DNA of 64,000 bases from Mesostigma viride (Eukaryota; Streptophyta; Mesostigmatophyceae; Mesostigmatales; Mesostigmataceae). This document shows positions 41,882 through 54,300 of the stretch, one piece after another (the first letter of the stretch is position 1; every line of letters starts with the position of its first letter). Both the position numbers and the translations under genes were made by a program. The notes below the pieces were generated by a model. That model saw only the letters and a list, made by a program, of their open reading frames with translations. It made no database searches and was not told the DNA's origin. Where the stretch lies: positions 987,204 to 1,051,203 of the forward strand of contig RPFO01000380.1 of NCBI GenBank assembly GCA_009746045.1, read 5' to 3'.

Positions 41882-42794
41882 AATTAATTAATTAATTAAA
41901 CACGCGTGATCCCGTTGGGGAGTCAACGGAGCACTGAAGTGCTCTTAATCCCTGTGTGTGCAGAACAGGAAGAAAGGGCAGAGACCCCCTTTCTCCTTCA
42001 TGCCAGAGGCATGCCACAGCTGCAATCGGACACGGTAAACGATCCGGCAAGATCTGTGGGTGCAATAAGACCCATGTGAGCGTGTCATAACAAGGAGCTT
42101 GGGCAAGTAATCTGAGCGTAGCCAGGACGTAGCATGGCTGTACAAGGACTAAGCTATGGCTATGGCTGGTTGTGCATGTACCGTGTGTTAGCGGTGCACG
42201 TGTCTAGGTATGGTGGCACACGTGTACGTATACAAGCTGCCATGTCGATCTAGCTCATCGTGGCCGTTAATTGCTTGCGCCTCGAGAATCCTATGTCTTA
42301 ATTCCTCTCCTACGCGGACCTGCGGCCACGTACGGGCTAGACTAGCTAATAGCCCTAGCTTGTATCCCTCGGTAGTCACTGCCGGCCGCTATGGCAGCCA
42401 ATGTGCTTAGAATGTTTGCCTAGCTGTGCCAATTACATACCTAGTCACGTGCATCGCTAACGCACAGTATACAAGGTCCAGCCGTAGCCTTAGCTTACTG
42501 GTCCTTGTACAGCCATGCTACATCCCAGGTGGCTATGACCAGATTCCTTGCCCACGCTCCCTGTTCTGCCATGCTCACATGAGTCTTATTGCACCCACAG
42601 ATTGCCGGATCGTTGGCGTGTCCGTTTAGCTAGCGCGCCCGAATGCAGCTGTGGCATGCCTTAGTTAGGTGCCCATGAAGGAGACTGGTGGTCTCTGCCC
42701 TTTTTCCTGTTGTGCACACACAGGGATTAAAAGCACTTCGGTGCTCCGTGACTCCCCAACGGGAGCACGAGTTTATTTAATTCATTAATTAATG
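41882..42794. mobile_element. foldback (long inverted repeat) element
   Basis: The left half (41882 to about 42270) and right half (about 42420-42794) are inverted copies over nearly 400 bp, both flanked by AATTAATT runs. Matching arm sequences include AAGGGCAGAGACC, AACGATCCGGCAA, TGTGGGTGCAATAAGAC and TAGCATGGCTGTACAAGGAC, with their complements on the other side. Each end carries a small hairpin; on the right it is AGCACTTCGGTGCT at 42732-42745. No transposase frame is present. Confidence 0.85.
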
Positions 42795-42904
42795 TCTTAA
42801 TTGGCCGCACCTCAACTTCATGGGCTATTACAAAGCCTCTGACTCAGGGTGCAGTGGCATGAGGTTAACGGAAGCCGGGCCGGGAATGCTCAGGGGGGAG
42901 TTCT

Positions 42905-42995
42905 GCCCGCCTGCCCCGGCTGTGCACACTAGCTCAGGGATTAAAAACACTCTGGTGCTCCGTGACTTTCCAACGGCAGCACGTGTTTTATTAAT
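42905..42995. mobile_element. end fragment of the foldback family
   Basis: It contains CTGTGCACAC, CAGGGATTAAAA, ACACTCTGGTGCTCCGTGAC and a diverged CCAACGGCAGCACG end, followed by a TTATTAATA flank. It matches the last 80 bp of the foldback element. Confidence 0.65.
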
Positions 42996-43039
42996 ATGAC
43001 TTTTAGGCTATATAGCATCTGCTTTGCATGCGTCAGCCT

Positions 43040-45642
43040 ACTTTTTGGTTTGTAGGTGACCCCTGGGTATATGCCCCTAAAATGTAAAAATCATCAGGCA
43101 TCCGAGCAGCGCTGGAGCCGGATCGAGCACGTGACCTGGCCGTTGGCCCAGAAGCTGACCTCGCTGAACACGACGCTGGACACGTACGGCCGGAGGCCTG
43201 GGTCTCCAATGTGGACACCAGGGTCGTCCACAAGCTCCAACATACCTCAGTTCACGGTGCTGCACACAGCGGCGCAGGCATCTGGGACGCACACTGCACT
43301 TGTCTCTCGCCTAAACCAGGACTCAGAGTTCCATTATACGCTTAATACGCGGTTATACGCGCGGGGTCCGTATAATGTATAATACGGTATAATACGAAAT
43401 TATACGCGAATACTGGATTTCACATCGTTTTTGGGGTTGTTTCATGCATTTTGATATCATTTCAAGCAGTCCACATGTTTCTGACACTAAATTACACATG
43501 ATACATGGGTTGCCACTGCTCAGCTCAGTGCTTGGGAACACTGGACGTGTAAACCGGGGTTCACGAGGAGCTAGATTACCTACGCATTATACCCTAAAAA
43601 AAACAACACCAAATGAAATGGAAAGATGAAAAAAGCAAAAGAATTTAAGATGGCTATGCTTCCATGCAAGCAGGTCCTGGGCATCTCCATGTTTCTTGTA
43701 TGCATGAGGAGCACACAAGAAGAAGGCTGACTTTGGCGAGCAAAACAAGAAATAGTGGCTAGATCTGGCCAGAAAACCACTTGTTGCGAGATGTTTTTAG
43801 CAAGAAAAAACATCGCGTTATCAAGATTATCATATTTACAAACAATGCCAAGCACTACGTCACTGCTTTCGATGAAGCATAAGCTAATTAAGCAGACAAA
43901 TCTGGTCCAAAATCTGCATGTCGTAATGGTATTCCCCAACCATCACAAGCCAATAATGCGTAGAGGCAGTAAAGCAACCAAAAGACAAGCAGAAAACCTC
44001 CATTACAGGTCTACGATTATTTTACAATCCACCCAACAACTTGATACAGTACAATGAACACGTGAACAGGATAGCACGTACCAGATCAAAACCGCATATT
44101 ACCTTTCTTGACGGAGCCAGCATGCCCACCTGATGGACGTAGCTGCGAGCCTTTCCTGGCCGTCGTTGCTTATAAATCATGTAAGGAATAACGTGAAACA
44201 TCTATCCGCGTTCAAATGTAGGGGCATTTCCCGCCTATCAACAGTTAGCACATGCACGGTCGCCACCTGGTTGCTGAAACGAGGTTGCCGCATCGAGCAG
44301 AAGGTCGAGACACATCTGCGCACATCCAAACGTTGCCTGACCAATTGGATATAAGCTTTTCAAGACCTAAGGATCATGCCTACAAAATTTCAGTTGAAAA
44401 TGTAAAGCGGCCATGCTCTCGTACCAGTCAGTTTTCTGTATGACTTCAATATTCGGTGCATGGCTGCCCGAGAGGCAAGGGCAGAGACCTAAACAGCATG
44501 GAGGGTTGCATGCCAACTTGAGCCTCCAACTTGCCATGCTACAGTGTAGGCGGCCTGTGTAGCTTGCTTGTAGATCCTTGTGCATGTCTCACGGTCGCCA
44601 AATGTCAACCAGTGGATGTTTTTCAAAGTGTTTCTAACTTCCCTTTCTTCCCGCGTTGGTTCCCGCACGCAAAATTTGGCTGCCGGACCTCGGATGAGCG
44701 CGAAAACCCCATTATACGCGCACTTATATATACGTGTTATTCGCCGTATTATACGTAAAAGTACGCAAATCGTATAAAACGGATAAAAATTATCCGCTCG
44801 AGCTTGTATAACGCGTATTATACCGTATTATACCGTACGTGTTATACCGTATAATAATACGCCGTATAATGGAACACTGAACCAGGTGGAGGGCAAGTGC
44901 AGCGTGCTCATGAAGAAGCTTGAAGCCATGGATCACCGCCCACACTGAGGCCCTGGCCACAAGTACCTGGTCCCACAGATAGCGGAGCAGACGGCCACCA
45001 TCGCATCCCAGCCATGCACCCCCGCAGGATGCTGGCGACCTCCCGCCGCTCTCCTATATGCGGACCTGCTGCGGTCAGCGACCGCCTCAACCAATGCATG
45101 AGTTTCCATTCATCGCTACGAAACTCCATGGAGCTTGAAGACCTTCGCCAGGCAAAACAACGGGAGGCCACCAACCGGCCGCGCTCGCCGTGACTGCCGG
45201 GTGGTGCTGTGTACGTCGCTTCCCCCAAGAGCCAGGTGCATGAGTACATCAACCATGCAGGTGCCCTTGCCGACGAGCTCAAAGACCAGCTCCTTATATC
45301 CTCACATGGGCCTAGCTGGTGGGTGAGGTAGCATTACTGTGTGGGTGCCACCGCCTTCCCCACTCGGTCACGGGACAAGGCGGCTCCCCCACCAGTCCTG
45401 CTCACCTTCCCCTTACCTGAGGACTGACAAGCAGCGGTTCCTTTAATTCTCGTCGCAAGAGGTTGCACGACCTCACCTGGATGCTGGACGACGACCTGAC
45501 CCCCGCTCACGAAGCGCAGCGGCGACGCGACCTGTGGCCGGAATACCTCCACCACAACCAGGACCCCCACAAGCCCAAGGTGTACTCGAGGGGCGGAGAC
45601 CTGATGATCAACCAAAAGATGTGGACGCACCCTGCGGGCTAG
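43040..45642 (+). pseudogene. decayed LINE ORF1-like sequence split by a transposon
   Basis: Coding-like pieces appear in shifting frames: WSRIEHVTWPLAQKLTSLNT near 43120, a coiled segment VEGKCSVLMKKLEAMDH at 44886-44936, ELEDLRQAKQREATNR near 45135, and a C-terminal piece near 45465-45642 (LTPAHEAQRRRDLWPEY, later KVYSRGGDLMINQKMW, then TAG). A coiled coil followed by LT-x(5)-RR-x-LWP and a short beta segment resembles plant and algal LINE ORF1 proteins. Stops and frame breaks show decay. The family assignment is tentative. Confidence 0.4.
43323..44880. mobile_element. non-autonomous hAT-like DNA transposon
   Basis: The left end TCAGAGTTCCATTATACG pairs with the right end CGTATAATGGAACACTGA (17 of 18 positions inverted-complementary). 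CAG...CTG ends next to an 8-bp flank of ACCAGGAC (left) and ACCAGGTG (right), 6 of 8 identical, fit a hAT target duplication. Subterminal regions are full of ATAATACG/CGTATTAT units. The 1558-bp body has no transposase frame. Confidence 0.65.
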
Positions 45643-46060
45643 AATAGCCCTAGCTAAAAAAAATTAATAGTCACTGCCGCCATGGCAGCCACGCCTATAG
45701 AATGTTTGCCTAGCCTTTGGCCACCATACCTAGTTACGTGCACCGCTAACGCACGGCACACAACCAGCCATAGCACTAGCTTAGTAGCCTCTGTACATAC
45801 AACCAGCCATGCTACGTCCTGGCTATGCTTAGCTTCCTTGCCCACGCTCCTTCGTTTTGTTGTGTCCATGCGGGTCTCATTGCACCCATGCACAGACCTT
45901 GCCGCATCGTTTATCGTGTCCGATTGCTACTGTAGCATGAAGGAGAAAGGGGGTCTCTGCCCTTTCTTCCTGCTGTGCACATACAGGGATCATTTAAAAG
46001 CACTTCGGTGCTCCGTGACTCCGGGAGCACCAGTTTAATGAATTAATTAATTATTCAGGC
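45643..46060. mobile_element. half-copy of the foldback element
   Basis: It repeats the centre and right arm of the 41882-42794 element: AATAGCCCTAGCT, AGTCACTGCCG, CGCTAACGCAC, CAGCCATGCTACGTCCTGG, AAGGGGGTCTCTGCCCTTTC and the hairpin AGCACTTCGGTGCT at 45999-46012. It ends in a TTAATTAATTATT flank. The left arm is missing. Confidence 0.75.
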
Positions 46061-46224
46061 TCCGGGAGAGGCCTTTATATCCTCCCAAACCAGCGCCTCT
46101 GAATAATCAGTTCCAAGCCTATCAGCAAGTGGCCACTGGACCGGACCATGGGGCAGCCCTACTGAATCTGCTATCCGCTTTACTATGTCGAAGCTTTATT
46201 GCACCCACAGTTGCTAGACTCTCC

Positions 46225-46395
46225 CAGTGAGCAGATTGATTGAACCTGCCTGCCTTTCAAGGGAACGAGAGAAGAGGGGGGGGTCCCATGTCCCCTTCTT
46301 GCTGTGCATCAAACAGGGATGAAAGGTACCTACTCAAAAGTTGGTACTCCGTGACTCTCCCAACCGAGGCGCCTGAATCAATGAATTAATGAATG
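46225..46395. mobile_element. diverged end fragment of the foldback family
   Basis: It shares CCCCTTCTTGCTGTGCA, CAGGGATGAAA, GGTACTCCGTGACTC and AATGAATTAATGAATGG with the element ends, with the hairpin partly lost. Confidence 0.55.
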
Positions 46396-48804
46396 GGAAG
46401 GAAGGTTCCATATGTGGGTGTATGCAGGCATAGTTGTCTCACTTAATGCATCATATCATTCATAGTAGTAAAGTGAACATGCTCACAGCAGATGCACCTG
46501 ACCATAACAGAGTAAACAGACACCACATAACCATGTAGAATTCAGACCTAGTGCGCATAGGTGTGCCACATGCCACTTGCTAAGTTTCTTCTGATATGAA
46601 TACTCTCTGACGCAATATATTCTAGCCACAACTGCCATTAACGCTGCAGTTCTGAGAAACTGAAGGTGTGGTTGCCCGTGAATGAGCAAACTGGAGCGCA
46701 ACCTGCATCCAAAGCCATTGAATGTCCTTCACAAGCCCACGACCCAGCCATCACTTATCGCAGCGCTCACGTGAGCCCAAGAAAAGTCCATGCACACTCA
46801 ACAAGATGCTCCGCATTCGCTATCTCCCTTATCCTACGTTCCGCCGGTTCCTCGAGTGCCCCAACATAGGCCAACGCCCAACAGCCTCACCTTGCCCATT
46901 GCCTTTGCTTTCCCATACGATCGATATCCTCCTCGATATGCACCTTTGAAGCACAGGCTTCGGTGCTCATCAAGGTGGCCACTAGGCGGCGCCCCCTGCG
47001 GCGTAACTGCGCCAGCCGGACAACCCATGGATACACGCCTCCTCTCCTCGAGAGCAGCACAGATTCACCATTCTTGCACTGCATGGTCGTACCTCAGTGC
47101 ACTGCAACAATGCTGGGATCGTGATGGCTGCCAGCAACGCCCCCATCGGTTCGCGCGAGCCGTCCACAGAAACTATCCGGGCACAGAGAATATCCGGGCA
47201 ACGCTTAAGGCAATCTCCAAGATTGACACGATTTCAGGCGTAGGCGGCTCGGTCTTTGTCTACAGCTTGATGGCGCCATGTGCGACATAAGCGGCCAACC
47301 ATCGGCCAACCTTCCAGTGAAATATGCTAATTTCGGCTGTGCAACTGGTTTGCGACCTTAGAAAGACCTGCTCCTGGGTGTGCACGGTGCTGCAGGTGGC
47401 TACAGGCTTGCGAATATCTTGGAGCTCCGACTAAAGTCTAGGTTGAACAGCCTGCCCTTGCAGAGCAAGCAGCTCGCCGCCCGTGTTACAAGTTGCTCGC
47501 AAGCTTGCCTGATGACGATGAGAGCCGATGACGGTGATGTGCTGCATTCGACGTCGCCAAGACTTTCGGCAACCCTCCCCTGATTGGAAAAAAGCCTGCT
47601 TAGGTAACTTTCGGTGAATTAGAGGCCCCAGTACTCAGGATGACGTAATATGCGCACTGCATAAAGCCCCCTGCAATCCAAGCCGCTATATACTGCGTCC
47701 CCGAAAGATGGGAACGTGCAGAGTTGTTGCCCATGATCCGGCATAATAATCGGGCAAGCCACAAGGCATACAGGATCAATCATGGAGGGCAGCAAATCAG
47801 CCAAGGCAGATCACACATTCCTGCCCAACAGACACACAGATGTACATGCGTGCAGCCTGATATCTCAGAGTGGAAGTGCGAGCATGCACACTCGAAACAC
47901 GATAGCAGAAAAACTCCGGCGCAAAGACGTAAAGCAAGTGCAAGGGCACCTGACTTGATAAACCGCTTGTTCTGCCTACCTAACAAACCCATCCAAACCA
48001 AATATTCCAAGTCTCCAACCCATCTGCCAGGCGACGTCATAACGGAACCTCATTAGTCATGCTCCTTACATAATAACAAAACAATACATGCACTTGTAAC
48101 GTGGGCAAAAGCCAGTTGCTACAGGTGCTATAACTAATAAAAGGATTCATCTAGACGATACATGGAATGCTTTCCCGGGTGAGCGGAAGGAGAGCTCAAA
48201 TGTGTTCGCCATTGTGGTTAAGACAAGACCACATTTTGCTGAAGGGCATTTTGTGTGAGCGCGCTCTCAGAACACCCCCGTCACGTGCCACGTGTCGCGA
48301 GCGCGTACCAATTGGCGCTGAGGCAGCATTGGACTGCCCTCCCCTTGTCATGGCGTGACACCCCTTGTCATGGCGGGACTCAACTCAACTCAACAACCTT
48401 GTGTGTCATGGCGTGTGGGCGCGTGGCGCGACGCCGCAGGGCACCTGGGTCTGAGATCTCATTTTTGGTTCTTGGTTTGACTGACGTTACACTCGCAAAT
48501 GGACAGGTGGCGGGCTTCCATGGCGCCAAAGCAGAGCTCTGTGCGATGCGCTGGATTGAAGGGCCTTCCCTTGCGGTGGCATGCATGTGGCGTAGTCCAC
48601 CGAAGCCAGGGTCAGGAACCTGTAAAATGAGGATCCTCAATATGCCAGTGCGCATATATTATGTAGGCCGAGATCAGACAGACAGTATAGCCCCGTTTCA
48701 TGGCGTAGGTGCCAACCATGGGGCACCTTAAGTTGCCGCAATGCTAGAATGGAAATTTTTTTTCTAAGGGGCTGGCGTTTGCGTAGCTATTGAGATTGGC
48801 AAAC

Positions 48805-50875
48805 ATGCAAGACGACGGTCCTCTTGAAGCCGTGGTCAAGGAGGAAGAACGTACGTAGCCAGTCGGAAATTACGGGCTGCTTGTGTAGCCGTTTTGGCTC
48901 GACGTGCAAAATTCAATATGCTTGCGTGCTCTTCGAAAGGGAATGTGTGCTGAGTTGGCTCACGCTTAAAACTCCATGCTGAAGTGGGAACACACTATGG
49001 TGCATTTTGCTGTTTTCGTGCTTTGTGATGGTTGCTTCCCCAGTGGTCTCACCCTCGTTTAAAGCCCCCACTACTCCAAGAAGCCCGTCGGCGGCGTTCG
49101 TCACACCGGCAAGAGACCTAATAAAGAGGCGGGGGCTTTATACAGGAGATTTGGTGACATTCTCCGTTGATGACGTGCCATTTGTTGTGCAGCCATTGCC
49201 AGCGCAGCCGGATACCGAGGGGCCTGTCGATGAGGCTTTTCAGTTCGTGCTAGCACGCGATGGCGTAAACCTATCGGAGTTCCCGTGCCACCTGGAAGTG
49301 CTGAAAAAGGTAGGGCATACGAATCAATGCGTGCCTTCTAAGGAGTCCCTAGCCCTCGTGAAAATTCAAGGGAACCTTTCTGCTGCCCTGGCTATTGCAG
49401 TCAGCGAAAACGCTTAAGGCGATGGCGAATTTTTTTGCGAAATTTTTGTTTACTGAGGTGCAGATATGTTACTTGTTTGGGTGTATCCTACACAGGATCA
49501 ATTACTCATGCATGTTACGACATCAATCTGGACCAAGTTCCCCCCTTCGACTTTTCCTATGGGCTGGCAGTGCAGGTTCCCCTAGATACCTTTGTATCAT
49601 AGATGCCATCAACTATCTCATGCCTCTGCTTTCATGTCAAACCTGCATGCCGAGTCCTCATAATTTTTTGTTGTTTTTCTTGCCAAGCGGCTCCTCATGT
49701 GGCCTTGAATGCAATCATTTGAATATAAAAAGTGTGCACCACGGGTAACATTCGGTGCATTCGTGCAAGGAAATGGGACACCCATGCAAACGAGCACACT
49801 GAATGTTCTGTGACCCAACATGTTTTATTTTTCGACTTTTGCTTATGCTTGTTCTGCTGGCCTCGCTTCTTGCCAAATGCTACCCCTGTCCATCTTCCCT
49901 CGCCCCTCCCCCCCCTCCCTCGTATGTGGCTGCAGGGAAACTACCTGGGTTTCCGGTCCCCAGCCGCCAATGGCAAGTTCCTGCAAGTGCAGAGGAAGTC
50001 CACACGACACCTGCTGTTTTTCAACTACAACTTTGGAGTCTGGGAGCAATGGGAGGTATGCCCTGGGCCCCCCTTGTCCACCGGTTGGGCATTGCAACCC
50101 TTGTGAATTTTATCCTCTTGGGCCTGTCTCTAGATGTCTTAGATAGGCCTCTATGCGTCGCATGGTGTCCAGGCGGATTCCATCATCCTAGGATTGTCTA
50201 CCATGCTTCGGGTAGCGGTGCTGGAGTGGAAGGTTTGTGCATGGGATGACAGGGCCGGGGTGTGGCAGGGATTACAGGCCAGGCCAGGCCAGGCCAAGGT
50301 GTTGTGATGACAGCACCAAGTGTAGAAGATTTAGTATAATTTTCTTTGCCCCCCCCCCCCCCCCCCTCGTAGTTAATTTAGTCCACAACCATATCTTTGA
50401 CTCACCGGCTTCGCATGCCATCACGTTTCTTTCCTCATCCACTTAATCATCCCCTCCCTTCTGAACCCTCCCTTCTAAACCCTCCCTCCAACCCAGCTCT
50501 CCTCCCAATCCTTATGGTCACTTGTGGACTTTCCCGTGCCTACTCAATAGACCCATCTATCTCACTCTCCCTTCCAACCAACCCCTCCTCCAGAGTGCGA
50601 TCTCGAGTCGCCATTCTTGCCTCTCCCCCCCCCCCTTACTCCCCACCCTTCCCTGTTTTGCAACACCCCTCCCTCGGTTACCTCCCCTCCCCCGTCCTAC
50701 TCCAAAACGCGAGCAAGGAGCCCTTTGTCCCTTTGTCCTCCGCCACCTTATGTCCACCCCTTGACTCACCCGCTTGCCATGCTGTCATGACACGCCTAGT
50801 ATTGGAATCCTCCTCCTGAATTCCCCTACCAGTGCACGAACTTGACTCTCCATTCTGCCCCCCCCCCCCCCCCGG

Positions 50876-50925
<50 letters not shown>

Positions 50926-51087
50926 GCACACGCACACGCACACACACACGCACACGCACACGCACACGCACACGCACACGCACACGCACACGCACACGCA
51001 CACGCACACGCACACGCACACGCACACGCACACGCACACGCACACGCACACGCACACGCACACGCACACGCACACGCACACGCACAT

Positions 51088-51125
<38 letters not shown>

Positions 51126-51130
51126 TCGCT

Positions 51131-51190
<60 letters not shown>

Positions 51191-51350
51191 CACGCACGCA
51201 CGCACGCGCGCACGCACACACGCACGCACATGCACGCACACGCACGCACGCACGCGCGCACGCACGCACACACGCACGCACACACGCGCACACACACGCA
51301 CGCACACACACTCACGCACACACACACACGCACGCACACACGCACACACG

Positions 51351-51389
<39 letters not shown>

Positions 51390-54300
51390 GCGCACACACA
51401 CGCACGCACACTTGCTTTCATGTCATCTTCCCTCCCCCAGTATGCGAGCAAGGAGCCTGATGTGGAGTGGAGCAAGCTGCGCATGTACTTCAAGTCACGC
51501 ATGTGCGACTACGTGCTCTCGGTCGACGTCACGCGCTTGTCGCTCGACCCGACCGCCTTTACCAGCATGACCGTCTCGCCGCACCCCTCCTTTGGCCGCC
51601 GTGAGGTGGCCCACGTGTTTGATGACGGTGAGAGAGGGAGGAGGCGCTGGATTAGGGCGGGATGTGGAGGAGACATGGAAGTGATGCAGGTTTGTTATGA
51701 ATGGTGGTAGATGGGGAACGATGGTGTGAGGACGGCAAGAATGATCCTGAGGTCCTTGAGGATGGTACGTCTGCATGTTTTGGATTATTGCCACCAACAA
51801 TGTGTTGGGATGCCTTGTACGACTTTTTAATAACACTTGTGGCTTGATGGTAACATTGATTATGTGATTATTACACATGCAGCGGTTACCTGCACCAGGT
51901 CACCGCGGATCCCAGGACACTCTCCTCACCTCGACTTTTACGGCCACTACAGCATTCATCATCCCCCCTTGTTGCATGGCATGGCTGCTCAAATGCGTGT
52001 ACACTCTCCACTCCCCCCTGCCATGATCTACCTCAATGGTGCGCAGGCAACGCTATCAACGCCATGTCCTCCATCCTCATCCGCGAGTGGTCGCTCTTCG
52101 TGGACAAGGAGGTGCACAGCCGGCAGGCCGTCGAGGGCGACCTGGCCACCCTGGGGGAGGACTTCAATGCGCTCCGCACCTGGGTCGCCGAGGAGATCGC
52201 CAAGCTGCGACAGCTCTCCATGGCCGACCTGCGCCAGCTGTCGCTCCTGCTCGCCGAGCGCGAGGGCCAGGTGACCCAACTCTCGGCCCACGTGGCGGGG
52301 CACGAGGCGGCCGTGCACCGGTTCTGGCAGCTGCGGAGCGAACGTGGCACACTGGGCAGGTCCCTGGCGGGGTGGTGGGCGGTCGCGAAGGAAGCCGCCG
52401 TGGCTAGGGCGCGGCTGGCCGAAGAGTCCGAGGCTCTCCAACGGGACGTCTTCCATGCGTGGGCAGAGGTGGTGGCGGATGCCAGGCGAGAGGAGGCGTT
52501 GTTACTGGCGGACGCGTTCCGGGCGCTGCGTGACGTCTGCCAGGGCGCGAGGGCTGGCGTGCGGCAGGCTCTCGCCGAGAGAGCGCTGGACAAATTTGCG
52601 CGCCGGCGGCTCTCCCGCGCGTTCGACGCCTGGGCTGACTGGGCTGCCCACCGCCAGTGGCGCATGACGCAGCTGCAGAGGGGGCTGGGCCGCTGGTGCA
52701 ATGCTCTGCTTGCGTCCGCGTTTGTGGCGTGGGAAGGGCAGTCGCGCGAGCGGAGGCGGTTGAAGAGTGTGGCCAACCGCGTCATGCAGCGGTGCCGGCA
52801 TGGCGCGCTCGCGACCGCGTTCGCCGGGTGGGTGGACCGCGTGGTGGCGGTTCGTGACAGGCGCCAGCGGCTTGCGCACGTGGTCGCCATCCTGAGCAAG
52901 CACACCCTGTGGGCCAGCTTCCAGGGCCTCAAGTCGGCGTGCGTGCTCCGCAAGGAGAACCGTGAGGCCATGACGGCGATCTTGCACCGCATGGGGCGCG
53001 TCCGGCTTGCCGCCGCGTTTGACGGGTGGGTGGCGTTCGTGGCGTCTCAGGCCGCGGCCAAGAAGAGGATAACGGCCATGCTGGCACGGTGGCGGAGCAG
53101 GATCCAAGCGGCGGCGTTTGCCGGGTGGGTGGACTGCGTGCGCGCGCAAGTCGAAGAGTCGCGCGTGGTGGAGCGCCAGCTGGCGCAGTCAGACATGCGC
53201 GCGGCCCACGACGCGCTGGAGGCCTGGTGGCAGCACGTGCTGCGGCGGCGGGACAAGAAGCGCCAGGGGCGGCGCGCGGAGATCAAGTACGCCGCGTCCC
53301 TGGTCCAGCGCGGGTGGGACGCGCTCAACGCGTACAAGCGGGTCGAGCGCATGGTCGCGCGGCGGGCAGCGAGGGCGCAGGCGCGGCAGCAGCGGCGCAC
53401 CACGGTGGCGGTGTTCATGTCCTGGGCCGACTGGGCGCTCCAACACGCGCTCTTGCGAGAGGAGTTAGAGCACATGCTGAGGCAGCGGGCGGCAGCATTA
53501 AAGACCAGCGCCTGGGCCGCGTGGAGGGACCAGGCGAGGACGCACGCCACCTGGCGCGTGCTCACAAGCCGGTGCCTCGCGCGCCGGGGGCGGAGCATCC
53601 TGTGGCAGGCGTTCCTCGCGTGGGCGGCCATGGCGAGGGACAGCGCCAGGGAGAGAGCTGTTGTACGGCACGCACGCCGCAGGGCCAGGACGGCGCTGCG
53701 TGCGAGGGGATTCCGTCTGTGGCGGGAATACGCGGCGGAGGTTAGCGACGACCGGGTGGCAGCGGCGGCCGCGGCGGCAGCATTAGTGCGCTCGTGCGCG
53801 GGACACTGGCGCCAGCACGCCGCCGCAATGAAGCTCCAGCGGTCGCGTGCGATGGCGGTCGCGGATCGGCTCATCCGGGGCCATCTGCGTGCCGCGTTTG
53901 ATGGGTGGTGCGATGCACTCGCATCCGCGAGGTCACACCAGGAGGGAATCCTCCGGCGGGCGGCGCGACGGCTGGCGGCGAATCGTCTCGGGTTTGTGTT
54001 TGCCGCGTGGAGGGCCGTGTGTGATCACGCGCGGCGGATGCAGTCGCTGCTGTCGGCCGCCGAGGCGCGCTCTCGCCAGGTGGCGGCACGGCGCGCGTTT
54101 GCGTCGTGGGGCTGGCACACGCAACGGCGCGCAAGGCAGCGGGCGCTCCTGGGGCGGTGCGGGCGCCGCGCGGGCGAGCGGAGGGCCGTCTCGGCGCTCA
54201 CCGGGTGGAAGAATTACGTGACGTCCCTCAAGGAGGCGTCCTCCCACGCAGAGCAGCGCGCCCTGGCCACGCACCGTTCGCTGCTGTACGACACGTTCCA

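Noticed and set aside
43580-43939. 119-codon minus-strand ORF as a transposase
   Set aside because: No transposase motif is visible and it is short; the surrounding element looks non-autonomous.
50785-51710. Thr-His, Ala-His and Cys-Val rich open frames of up to about 290 codons
   Set aside because: Products of the CA/CACG microsatellite; only the 51441-51627 part is a real exon of the SFI1-type gene.
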